NCBI RefSeq assembly: GCF_030247195.1 | Contig: NC_080672.1 | Location: forward strand, 98,466,113 to 98,530,112 | Length of the DNA stretch: 64,000 nucleotides | Direction of reading: 5' to 3' | Source of the DNA: Topomyia yanbarensis | Lineage: Eukaryota; Arthropoda; Insecta; Diptera; Culicidae | Shown here: in pieces, positions 11,441 through 21,377 of the stretch | How the letters are laid out: each line of letters begins with the position of its first letter | Position numbering within the stretch: position 1 is the stretch's first letter | Notes under the pieces: generated by a model | What the model was told of the DNA's origin: nothing | The model's input: only the letters and a program-made list of their open reading frames with translations | The model's database searches: none | Position numbers and translations under genes: made by a program

Positions 11441-12204
11441 TACACGAGAGCAAGTGGTTCGAAGGAAGAAACATTACACCTTATGCTCATATGCTCGGTT
11501 CTAAACCAAGAGGCGTGATATACGATCATGTCAATCATCATTTCAACACTCTAATAACCAGACCTCGAAAGTGAAATTTCCATCTCGTTACATCTTAGCA
11601 GTTTAGAAAATATTGCAAACTACTATTTTTTTGGGCTATCTAGACTACTGTATTACTACTACTGCATTTAGATGCGACCAAAGTTGAATTTTCTACGACT
11701 AAAAAGTCGGTGCAAGTACTACAAAACACTGAAAATTACAATTATGTGGAAGAATTTAAATCTATCGTGAATAACCATGAATGATATAACCTTAAATTAT
11801 TTGTATGTGAGCGAAACATTTCTAGAAGACCGTTGATAGTTTCTCATGTAAGGAACAAAAATATCTTCACAATACAATACAGAAAATTTATCTTCACTGG
11901 ATTTATTATCAAATTAGTATGTATATGAGCGAGACATTTCTAGACTATTGCTGATAGTTTTAACTCAATGAGCTATTATTTCTTCATATATAGTTCAGAA
12001 AATTTTATTATTTTCAATTTCGATTTGTTATTTGGCCGAGTCTCATATACCAATCGACTGTGTGTGTTTTTTTTGTTTTTGTTTTTAGAAGATAGCAAAA
12101 AACTTCCAAAAAAGCCCTGAGGCTGCAGGAAAAAAATATATTGAACTGTAATGTCTCAGGGAGCTGGTTTGTGTTGCCATCCGACTCGCCAAAAACCACT
12201 ACTC

Positions 12205-13003
12205 TTGCCTAAAACCTGAATCCTCCCCGGCACTACCTTACGGCATTACTTCGGGGAGGGGGTTTTTATGAGCATAACACCCACTCTAATTCCACTACTT
12301 AGCAGTTAGTTCCTTCAGTAGGGTTACAGCACTACTCCTCGACGGTGGTGTGTTCTTCACCATCAACACAGACTGGCAATTTCTACATGGTAGTCGGACA
12401 GCTAGCAGTGGGTCGAAACTTTATGCTCTTCCCCTACGAAGACAATCTGGGCGGAAAACTTCAGAATGTCTAATTTACCTAGCCCTTCGGCTCTCTTGTG
12501 CCACTATGCACCGAAACTTTCTTCTCGTACCATTTAGCACCACTTACTCGTTCAGCTCCCGACTTGTTCGCAAACTACTCGGTCCAGTCCCCAACGATGG
12601 ATCTGGCCTACTCCGAAGGAGAATTCCTAGGCGAGACAGGTTCTCCCGATACCGAGCGGTAGATTTCTCCCGATGCCGATGTTCGTTTCCGTGAGTCAAT
12701 CAGCTCCCCGCTTTGTTCCGATCTACTCGATGTAGCCCCAGCGATGGACCTAGCCTACTCTACGGACCAGCCAGTAGGTGCTAAGGTCCATCCAGCGATT
12801 CCGGGTGGAGCGTAGCTTCCGGTTCACTGGCGCCCCAATGATCCATTGCTAGCTATTCGACGCGGTCTGATCCCCGGCTGTGCATCTACCCTACTCACGA
12901 GCTATCCGGTAGGGTGTTAAGGTCGGTCCGGCGATTCCGGTTAAATCTGACGTCCGTATCACTGGTGCCCAGATGACTCGAACCCGGTTCTACGTTGCGT
13001 ACT
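12205..13003 (-). other. R1 element 3' UTR with internal modules, left copy
   Basis: A GC-rich block downstream (minus sense) of R1 ORF2 debris. It repeats phrases such as CCGGGGAACTNTCCG, GGGGACTNGANCGAGTAG and ACCGGAATCGCCG several times, as does the 3' UTR of the third R1 copy at 38283-39560. It carries no open frame of interest. Confidence 0.65.
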
Positions 13004-13945
13004 ACTCAACTGGTCCCCGGCGGGGGACCTAATCTACACCAACGGATAGTTCCCCGGCGGCGGAATTTCTCGCGAATCCCAATTTGTGATTTAACGGCGA
13101 CTTTAAAACCCAAGGGCGTACTTTGTTGGTCCCTTCGCCACCTCCTCTGCATCTCGGAGAGTATACTCGTAACCACTCTATTGACAGCGTCCCAGGTATG
13201 CTCGTCGTGGCACATCTCTTCAACGATACTGTCAACTATCACACCCTACGAAAACTTCTCCGAACGTAGACCACGTGTTCCTGTGTCTTTGCACGTTTAC
13301 ACACTCCGGGCAATGGAGTGCCGAAGCATGTCCAAACCGGTGCAAGTACTTCCGGAAGCATCCGTGCCCGTACAAAATTTGCATCAAATGTAAGTTCACA
13401 TCTCCATGTTTCCTACGCACCCAAGCTGTCACATTTGGGATTAGTCCTCAGCCATAGTGATGCATTTCGGGATCATGCCGGCGATAACGCATACTACCTC
13501 CGACGATATTGTTCTGTAACCACTCGCGACTCGTACGGGCATCAGCCGGAATGTCCGGTTCAGCTTTTCACGATTCCGCTTGGTTTTCAGCGCAGCACCC
13601 CAGGCAGGAACCTCATATCGAAGTATCGATGACGAAACAGTCGATAGCATACGTCTCGTCTCGGTAGCCGACATTTGGCATGATTCTCGTTGTCTTCGCC
13701 GACTTTTCACAGACGTAGTCGACGTGGTTGTTGAAGCTCAACCGGTCGTCGGTTATCACTCAAAATTCTGCCCTCCAAAGTCGATCTGAATCCGCTGAAT
13801 CGCTTTGACGCTGCTTGTGGTGGGCTATTTACAGCTTGACTCCGTTCATCCAGCTTTCGATCGCGTCTATTGTCTCCGTCACCGACAACTCCACTTCTTT
13901 AAATGTCTCACCAATCACCGTTAGTTACATGTCGTCCGCGAAACC

Positions 13946-14331
13946 CACACAGAAAAAAATATTTTGTAATTTTAAGTTTATTTTCATAAACATATTTGGA
14001 GCATGAATATAAATGTAAAATTAAGTTCCACCACAAATCCACACGACTTGTCGTGCTTTCTTCAACGAATTTTATTATAATTCTACACGTGGATTGAAAA
14101 TTAGAGTTTCTTCAAACGGAAAACCAATGCACTTCAATGTATTTTTTACACGCTTATTGCTGTAAATGACATGTAATATTACACGAACGAAAGTGTAAAA
14201 TTGAATGCTTTTTGATGCTCTAATTGAGTGCATTGATTTTAACGTAATTTTCAATCAAGGTTTGGTTCAATCTTTATATGTTTACATTCGTATTGATTTA
14301 CATGTCGTTTAAATTTCATTTTTTTTGTGTG
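13946..14331. mobile_element. 386-bp MITE with CACACAGAAAAAAAT ends
   Basis: An AT-rich insertion starting CACACAGAAAAAAAT and ending ATTTTTTTTGTGTG, splitting the R1 FADD region between TTTCGCGGACGAC and GATTTTCACTTTCC. The R1 paralogs at 21760-21800 and 37500-37530 are uninterrupted at this point. It shares a TGTAAAATTGA...TTTTTGATGCTC phrase with the 62213-62527 MITE, so both belong to one family. No transposase or clear target duplication is seen. Confidence 0.8.
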
Positions 14332-14593
14332 CGCGATTTTCACTTTCCTGGGCAGCCGAAGAGTTATGACCCCATCGTATACCCGTTCCAAAGAGTTGGA
14401 CCAATAATGAAGCCTTGAGGAACGTACGCTGTGAATGACATTGACTTCTGCCCTTCGCTCGTCTCGCACAGCAGCACTCTGCTCTATAAGTAGCTCTTCA
14501 GGATCTAGCATAGATAGTTGGGAACCTTCATTCTGTGCAGCGCTGCAGCAATGACTGTCCAGTTGGCGCTGTTAAATGCATTCTTAACATATA

Positions 14594-14915
14594 GGGTAGA
14601 CGAGCCCTTATTCATCTCATTAGTCAGGTTGTCACACTATTTCGCTGATAACACGGCTTACAGTGATTGGATTACGCTTATATATGTATTAACATCTTTG
14701 CTTCGTTCCTAAGAAACAGTTCCATAAAAGATCTAGCTTGAAAAATGTAAAATATTCGCGTTTGAGCGAAGTGAAAAGTTGAGTACGACGCACCCTTAAT
14801 CATCCTACCATATGAGCTAATGCGTTGAATAGAGATAGCAGACACTGCTTTAACTAATGTGTTCAAATGGGTGAGATGAATAGAGGTGCTAAGATGAATT
14901 AGGGCACAGTAACCC
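14594..14915. mobile_element. 322-bp MITE with TA target duplication
   Basis: The ends are inverted: GGGTAGACGAGCCCTTATTC on the left against GGGTTACTGTGCCCTAATTC from the right. They are flanked by TA at 14592-14593 and 14916-14917. The R1 paralog near 21515-21530 has the unoccupied site (ATCTATCGTGAC in reverse sense) with a single TA. A TA duplication and short repeats point to mobilisation by a Tc1/mariner-type transposase. Confidence 0.85.
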
Positions 14916-15710
14916 TATCATGACCATAGCCCAGTATCGATATCCTCTTCACTTCTGTTTAGATGCCTTCTCAGCACTCTTAAACATTGTCAGAATTGCA
15001 TCCACTGTTGACGCTTCTTGCGCAATCCGAGCTGCCTCTTAGTTAGTCCGCGCGGCTTCGGCTGCAGTACCAGCTTCTATACCTTCCAAATTTCGGAGAA
15101 CCTTTATTTAAACACATCTGCAGCACCATCCTGAACACGTCCGAATATGCCAGGATCACAGCTTTCAGCGCCACGTTTGGTGTTCTATCCGGACCGGGGG
15201 ATTTCTTTGATTTCAGACACTTCGATGCTTTGTCGAGCTCATCGTTACTTACCAATCGTCCGTGTGTGCTCCTTCTTCTTCGCCGTACGGTGTTGGTGGC
15301 CAGATAGTTGGATCGTGCTTCGGGTAAAAGACCCTCGATAATTATATTCTGCTTACTCGGGCATATTTTGGCTGGCGTCGTCGAACCCTTCATTTTCGCC
15401 ATCACGACTAGGTACGCGTCACCCCAGGGATAAGCGTCTACTTCTCGTCACAGTTCTTTGGGGCAATCTGATTTTTTAAGTCTCTCAGGTTACTCTCCAA
15501 ACCCCAGGCGTTGAAGTAACCACCAATGACTACCGGCTTCCGACCGATCAACTACTCGGTTAACTGCTCCAGCATTAGGCTGAACTGCTTTACTGTCCAC
15601 CTTGGAGGAGCGTAATAGCTACACACGAAGACGCCATTGATTTTGGGGATCACAAAGCCTTCATATGAGCGTTCTACCACTTCTTGAATGGGGAATCACA
15701 GGGAAACTTT

Positions 15711-15897
15711 TATCACAGCCGTTCAATCGATATGAGAGTTCCTAAAATCGATTTTCCAGCGCGAGAACGCCCTCCAGCACTACGAGACTCATCGTATTGG
15801 CCGAGTGCATGCAACCCAAGGCAATGCGCAAGCAACGATACTGGATTATCTCCAGTTCGATGAAGTGTATGTTCGAGGGTACTTTTTAAGGTTTTAG
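15711..15897 (-). pseudogene. I-clade RT C-terminal fragment, inverted
   Basis: In minus sense it reads LERIQYRCLR followed by GCMHSANTMSLVVLEGVL and NRF*ELSYR. This is the same stretch that occurs in plus sense, split, at 17085-17118 and 18967-19075. It is next to a run of about 18 C residues at 15902-15919. Confidence 0.75.
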
Positions 15898-15927
15898 ACC
15901 AACCCCCCCCCCCCCCCCGCCTAAAAG

Positions 15928-16195
15928 GACGGCTGATTGCCTTGCGATGGCTGCAGTCTTCTTGGATATAAAGGGGGCTTTTGACTCAGTTTCTTTCTGA
16001 GAAGCTGCACCAGAATGGTCTTTCACCGATTTTAAATAACTTTTTGCTAAACCTGTTGTCTGAAAAGCACATGCATGTCTAAGTTCCCAGTTCTATAATT
16101 TTTACGTAAATGACATTGACGATTGTCAATTCATGCACGCACTTGCAGACGACGCGCAGTGTCGCCTAGACGGACAAAACCTCTAAATTTTATTT
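15928..16195 (+). pseudogene. I-clade reverse transcriptase core fragment
   Basis: Contains motif A (AAVFLDIKGAFDSVS) and a shifted NFYVNDIDDCQFMHALADDA, which includes motif C (LADDA). It lies on the same strand and upstream of the I-clade pieces at 16960-20150, and is probably the 5' remainder of the same element after internal deletions. Confidence 0.75.
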
Positions 16196-16955
16196 TGGAT
16201 TTTTCATGATTTAACGTTTTCTTTGTTTGTAAAGAGGTTTAATGGAGTTTTCTCAAAATATTAGGTCTTGAAGACGAAAGATAGATTTTTTGCAGAACTT
16301 CAAAGGTGAAATAGATCATCAATTCTGTAAAAAAAATGTATTCAAACCTATGTTATTCAAATGACTATATATTTTTAGTAAAGATTCCGATTAGGGTCGA
16401 ACTGGTTTCATTTGAAAGGTTATTCGCTGGACTTATAACTTTCCATTTGGTCGATACAAGCTTTTTTTCTCACACAAACATGAAGCACAAATAATAAATC
16501 GTGCATTAAATTAAAATTATAATGTCCAAAGTGGCTGTACTTTATTTTGAAACAGTTCGGAAAGATCACTTGTATTTAATGATACTTGAAAATTGGTGTA
16601 CGTTCCGAAAATGAATGTGCTTTTTGCCCCGAGGTATGAAAAAATGTGATTTTTCATTATATGTCTGAAGGAGACGCATGATTGTGTTTGATTCCCCAAG
16701 GTACGAAATATAATTTATGAATGTCTACCAGCATTATCAACAATTGAAAAAAATGTGTATTCTGCTAAAAATTCGCTACACCAATTTTTTTGAAAATGAA
16801 TTTTCATATATTGTGCACATTCGTTAATGTTGAATTTTCGAACCACGAACTAAGTACCAAAATTTTGAGGTAGAAATAAAAATAAAAAAAATAACATCAA
16901 ATATTAATTCAGTGCGACAAAATTACCCCAATGTGAAGTTTTCATCAAATTCGGG
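16196..16955. other. AT-rich segment inside the I-clade remnant
   Basis: No motif is recognised. The phrase TTTTGAAGTTTTGTCCGGCT near its right end recurs inverted near 32045, so part is probably dispersed repeat. Confidence 0.4.
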
Positions 16956-16959
16956 CCAC

Positions 16960-17118
16960 TTTTGAAGTTTTGTCCGGCTTTTGTATGGAAGATGATCACT
17001 GTGCGATGGGGTGGTCTCTGTTACAGCGCCCAAGGCATTTGGGGGTGTTTCTGTTTCCGCTCTGCCTCGAACATACACTTCATCAAACTGGAGAGAATCC
17101 AGTATCGTTGCTTGCACA
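16960..17118 (+). pseudogene. I-clade RT fragment before a DNA-element insertion
   Basis: Ends CFCFRSASNIHFIKLERIQY and then RCLHI. The sentence resumes at 18967 with ALGCMHSTNTMSLVVLEGVL. The break is an insertion of about 1.85 kb. Confidence 0.75.
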
Positions 17119-18966
17119 TTGTCGGCGTAGCCAGAAATTTGGTTTGGAGGGGGTTTTGACGAAAATCTTTGATTTTTCAAAAATGTTGGTGGGTCTTTTG
17201 ATGACATTTAATCTTTAGGCCGCTATCGACTGGGTACTACCGTGTTCTGCAGTAATAGCGAAATGGGATGGTGTGAGCGGGCATGGGTGCTATAACCCTA
17301 CTGTAGGTAAAATTAAATACCTGTCGCATGTGTCAGTTATGTTGGGTGGCGGACTACGAGACAGGTTAGGTCAAGTTCAACGAGTGGCCCAAAACACCAC
17401 TTTACTAACAATCAAGCAGAAAAGGATGAGCTGAAAATTCGCAACTTCGAATTCGTAGCATTAGAAGAGCTTTGATGGACGGGGCAGAATGTGTGGAATT
17501 GCGGGGATCGAGCGACGGTGCAAGAGCTGGGCAAAATGCGCCAACGCGTATCAAGTGGCAGGCGATCAGCGAAAGGATTTGTGTAGTGTGGATCAAATCC
17601 ACAGCATTATCAATGTGCACTGACCTCACGAAGCCGAGAAAGATGCATTTTATGCGCAGCTGGAGCATGTCAATGATAGCTATGATGTCATCGGTGACAT
17701 AAACATCCTGATAGGCCGGGGCATTGTATAAACCGGTTATCGCACAGGATAGTCTGTAAACCTTATAAACAATGTGCAGAAATTCTCATGATTGATAAGT
17801 ATAGTATAGTATTATGACGAACACCTAAATAGCGAAGCAGTAGACGACAAGAGTATTGCAAGAATCAGCTTGGAGACGCGCACAGTCGACGACAGATTTC
17901 GAATCTACCTAAGATTCATGAAAAAATAGGACGGTTGGACCGCTGGCAATGATCAACTGTCATATAAGCAACTCAAACACAGAGTAGAGGAATTGGCTAG
18001 AGCACTCCACTGGGTGCTTTTGAAGATCTGGAAGGAGGAGATTTTACCGAAGTATAGGATGTAGGAAGTAGTATGTCCCATCTATAACAATGGTGTTAAG
18101 TGGGATTTTTCCAACTAATTACTGATTAATAGCATTACTGAACTGCCCTTGCATGCAAAGGTGACGTAAATGCCATCGAGTATATTTATCAGGAAATCAA
18201 TTTTCAAATCTTGCATGGTGCGGGTAAAAGCTTGCTTTCGCCACTTTGCTTTTCGTATTTCAACAAGTTATTTTTTTTTAAATCGTTTGCACTGAAAGAT
18301 GCACCTTTGCATACTAGAATAGTAAACGTCATCTACAAGGTGTTCTCCCACATTCTTTGTTGCCGCCTATCTTCCATCAAGCTATTTGCATTAACACTCT
18401 TGAAAACTTTGCTGAAGATACTAAGTCTCGAGCTAAATTTGCAGAATACTAAACCTCCAAAGGCTGATAGTTTCCAAATTATGGAATCTTGGCGCCATTC
18501 AATTCGATACCCAAATGTACACCATAAATAGCGAAAAACGTGAAAAATTTCAATTTTTTTATTACCAATCTTAGCTAGTGGCGCTTTATATAAGTGATAA
18601 CCCAAAAAAAATCAAATGTACATAAAAACCGATTCTCACCTGTTAGAGACAAGCGTAAAACGCCATTTTTCATCAGTTTCTATGTAGGCGTTTTCATTGA
18701 GCTATTTTGCTTGATATTTACATGATTTATCAACTATAGGTTCCTCACTAAAATATTAGTTACACGATCCCATTCTCACAACTTACAAGAAGTCCCCATA
18801 ACGTTTAAAACATTAGGTTCTCAACGTAATGAACAGATAATAAACTTCCAAAATTATTATTTGAATATTTAATAAACTAGTCATCATAAAACTTTTTTTT
18901 CTTCAATTGAAATATTTTGGTTTGGAGGGGGTTTTAACCCCCAAAACCCCCCCTTGGCTACGCCAC
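17119..18966. mobile_element. DNA element with GGCGTAGCCA ends carrying RTE debris
   Basis: The left end reads CGGCGTAGCCAGAAATTTGG then TTTGGAGGGGG. The right end reads GGTTTTAACCCCC...GGCTACGCCACTG. The termini are thus inverted repeats around GGCGTAGCCA. It interrupts the I-clade LINE. Inside at 17545-18390 are old RTE pieces: endonuclease (EKDAFYAQLEHVNDSYDVIG then DINILIG), a linker and an RT start (VCPIYNNGVKWDFSN, then VIYKVFSHILCCRL). No transposase is readable. Other ends of this family may lie near 39650-39687, 48583 and 50384-50402. The superfamily is uncertain; CAGTG-type ends suggest hAT. Confidence 0.55.
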
Positions 18967-20150
18967 TGTGCCTTGGGTTGCATGCACTCGACCAATACGA
19001 TGAGTCTCGTAGTGCTGGAGGGCGTTCTCCCGCTGGAAAATCGATTTTGGGAACTCTCATATCGATTGCTCATCCGATGCGACATTCTGAACTCGTTGGT
19101 GATTGGAAACTTCAAGAGGCTCGTTTAGCTTAATTCTCAAACCAGATTTATGTCCTTGTATTTCGACTACATGGAACAGCGCATCAATCCTTCTTCGTAT
19201 AATCCCAACCGCATCCATCACCCTAATATTTCTGATTCTACTGTATTCTTCGACACATCCACGAAGGATCGTGGAATCCCGTAAGTGATTCCCAATATAT
19301 TTTATAATAAATTCCGATAAGTCGACTGTTACAAAATGTTGTACACTGACGGATCAAATCTCGATGGGTCCACTGGCTTCGGTATCTTCAATAATACTAT
19401 CACTGCTTCATTCAAGCTCAATGATCCCGCTTTAGTTTACGTCGGAGATTTATCTGCAATTCAGTACACCCTTGGGATCATCGACACTCTGCCCACAGAT
19501 CACTACTTCATTTCGGAAAGCCTCAGCTCTGTCGAGGCTCTTCGTGCGATGAAGCCCAAAAATCAATTCTCGTATTTTCTGGGGAAGATACGGGAGTCCT
19601 TGTATACGTTATCTAAAAAATCTTACCAGATTACCTTTGTTTGGGTCCCATCTCATTGCTCTATCCCTGGCAATAGAAAGGCCGACTCTTTAGTAAAGGG
19701 GGGCATTAGATGGATACATGTACGAAATACCAATCTGCTTCAACGATTTTTTTAGTATTTGTCATCAAAGGACACTCAACAGTTGGCAAACCTTGTGGAG
19801 CAATGGGGAACTTGGATGGTGGCTACATTCGATTATCCCAAAGGTATCAACAAAGTCATGGTTCAGGGGGATTGATGTGGATCGGGATTTCATTCCTGTT
19901 ATGTCCCGGCTTATGTTCAACCACTACACCTTGGATGCGTCTGTGCGCTTGTAACGAGGGCTATGACGACATCGAGCACGTTGTCTGGGTATGGGCCGGT
20001 TATTATGACGCCAAATCTCAGTTAAAAGATTCCCTTCGAGCCCTAGGTAGACCACTCAATGTTCCAGTTCGGGATATGCTGGCAAATCGCGATCTTCCCT
20101 TTATGTCCCTTATTTATATTTTCATAAAAACGATAAATATGCCAATTTAG
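18967..20150 (+). pseudogene. I-clade LINE: RT tail, RNase H and C-terminal domain
   Basis: Begins with GCMHSTNTMSLVVLEGVLPL then ENRFWELSYRLLIRCDILNS. A linker (19150-19330, DSTVFFDTSTKD) follows, then an RNase H domain from 19336: MLYTDGSNLDGSTGFGIFN (first Asp), SAIQYTLGIID (Glu replaced by Gln) and FVWVPSHCSIPGNRKADSLV (His and last Asp). A C-terminal zinc-finger-like region follows (CNEGYDDIEHVVWV) and the frame ends FIKTINMPI. RNase H removes RNA from the RNA:DNA hybrid and is characteristic of I-clade LINEs such as mosquito MosquI. Frameshifts near 19740 and elsewhere, plus a changed active-site residue, make it inactive. Confidence 0.82.
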
Positions 20151-20885
20151 CTCCTCTTTTTTATTTCTCGTTTTTAGAAGTTCCCTGTCCTGCCTTGTGG
20201 AGCCGATCAGCATCAGAGTGCCATTATGTGACCGCCGTCGCCTTTGCCACGCAATTTGAGAGAGCGACCCGATTCCGCTGGTCCGATGAATCCCACTCAT
20301 CAACCCGGGTCTTGACGTTTGGCATGTCGCTGATCTCCCGTTTGCCTGAAAGTGGCAAGTCTGGTCTTCTTACCTGTTAACATATTCGCCTACTCTCTTC
20401 TGTTCCTGATATAACTGCTTCAACACCGATGTTGGAAATAATCCACATTTGCATTCTGTATTCCTAGTTTTAAGATAGCTGTATTTTTGTCATAAAAATA
20501 TTCTTTCCCACCTTGTATATCGAACTGTATTCCTAGTTTTAAGATAGCTGTTCAATTTCTCATAAAAACCTGTTCCCCTTTCAAACTGTATTCTTAATTT
20601 AAAAATAGCTGTAAAAGTTTTCGTAAAAAAACTTATGTTCCTCCTTTTGTATATCAAACTCGATTCCTAGTTTTAAGATTGCTGCAAAAAAAATTCTGAA
20701 AACCTATTGTATCCTACTTTTGTATATAGCATTGCATTTCTATCTTTAAGATTGCTGTAAAAATCCCCCTTGTAAAAAATATTTCAATTTTGTAACCTTC
20801 TAGTTTTAAGATATCCAAAATGTAAAAAAATGAATTTGGCACCGCTAAGCTAACGCATTTGTGCCTAACAAATAAACAAACTAAA
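20151..20885 (+). repeat. I-clade 3' UTR with ~60-bp internal repeats
   Basis: From about 20455 the phrase TATTCCTAGTTTTAAGATAG followed by CTGT recurs five to six times at about 55-65 bp spacing, with increasing divergence. The segment ends AACAAATAAACAAACTAAAT followed by an A-run, a plausible LINE 3' terminus. Confidence 0.7.
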
Positions 20886-21285
20886 TAAAAAAAACCTGTT
20901 TCAATCCACCTAGTGGTGCTATTGTGCCTTTCTCATTTGTCCAAACTACGATTCCATGGCTGATTATGTTCAATACAATGCTGTAAATGTATATTACCTA
21001 TTCAGTACGAGTCGCAAATACATACAATGGATCGACAGCCAAGATCTTGAGATACGATGTGTCGACACTGAAACATCGCTTGAAACTAGCGGCGGATCAA
21101 GGAGGAAGATCCGAGGGGTCTGGATCCTGCCTAAAATTTTCAACTTGTTAAGATTTTAAACTAGTTTTAATTTTAAAGTAGCAACCCCTCATTGCATACT
21201 CCTACCTAAGCCTATATAGGTCAAAAAATTTAGGCCGGGATTAGGTTGACGATTTTTATAGTGATTGCATAACATTTCTATATTC
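20886..21285 (+). repeat. Dispersed ~390-bp repeat, copy A
   Basis: Begins AAAACCTGTTTCAATCCACC and matches the reverse complement of 49490-49875 over its whole length, roughly 85% by eye. A shorter related stretch is at 33320-33420. The copy holds a 67-codon frame (20956-21159, MADYVQYNAVNVYY...) whose counterpart in copy B is also open. It sits between the I-clade 3' end and an R1 fragment. Confidence 0.85.
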
Positions 21286-21377
21286 TATTTCTGTAGTTAT
21301 TTAATTTTGTTATTGAAATTTACGTTGTTTCGTTTATTTCCTAAATCTAGAAACTGGTTTCTCAAAAAAATGGCACA

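Larger units (their letters stand above)
9675..13151 (+). repeat. Left arm of 17.7-kb palindrome
   Basis: 3477 bp that match the reverse complement of 23901-27377 with a constant coordinate sum of 37052, so there are no net indels. By eye I see only rare substitutions, for example at 12948 and 13142. The arm contains unassigned AT-rich sequence, degenerate RTE debris (11004-11440) and the R1 3' UTR (12205-13003). The outer edge at 9675 is abrupt. At the inner edge the arms continue as R1 coding sequence, but with clearly lower identity and a 205-bp deletion in the right arm. Confidence 0.95.
13004..15710 (-). pseudogene. R1-clade LINE ORF2, left copy, heavily interrupted
   Basis: Read from 15710 down, it starts with the endonuclease (VVIGGYFNAWGLES; the expected GDFNAW Asp is replaced). 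RT entry follows at 15043-15405 (LKSKKSPGPDRTPNVALKA), then the region matching STVDAI, then PQG..LGPTLWN near 14370-14450. The FADD region near 13945 and the thumb (SSSILRYEVPAWGAALKTKR) come next, and finally a C-terminal zinc-finger region near 13330 (HCPECVNVQRHRNTW). Two MITEs interrupt it (13946-14331 and 14594-14915). Stops and indels are abundant. R1 elements classically insert in 28S rDNA, but no rDNA flanks this copy. Confidence 0.8.
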
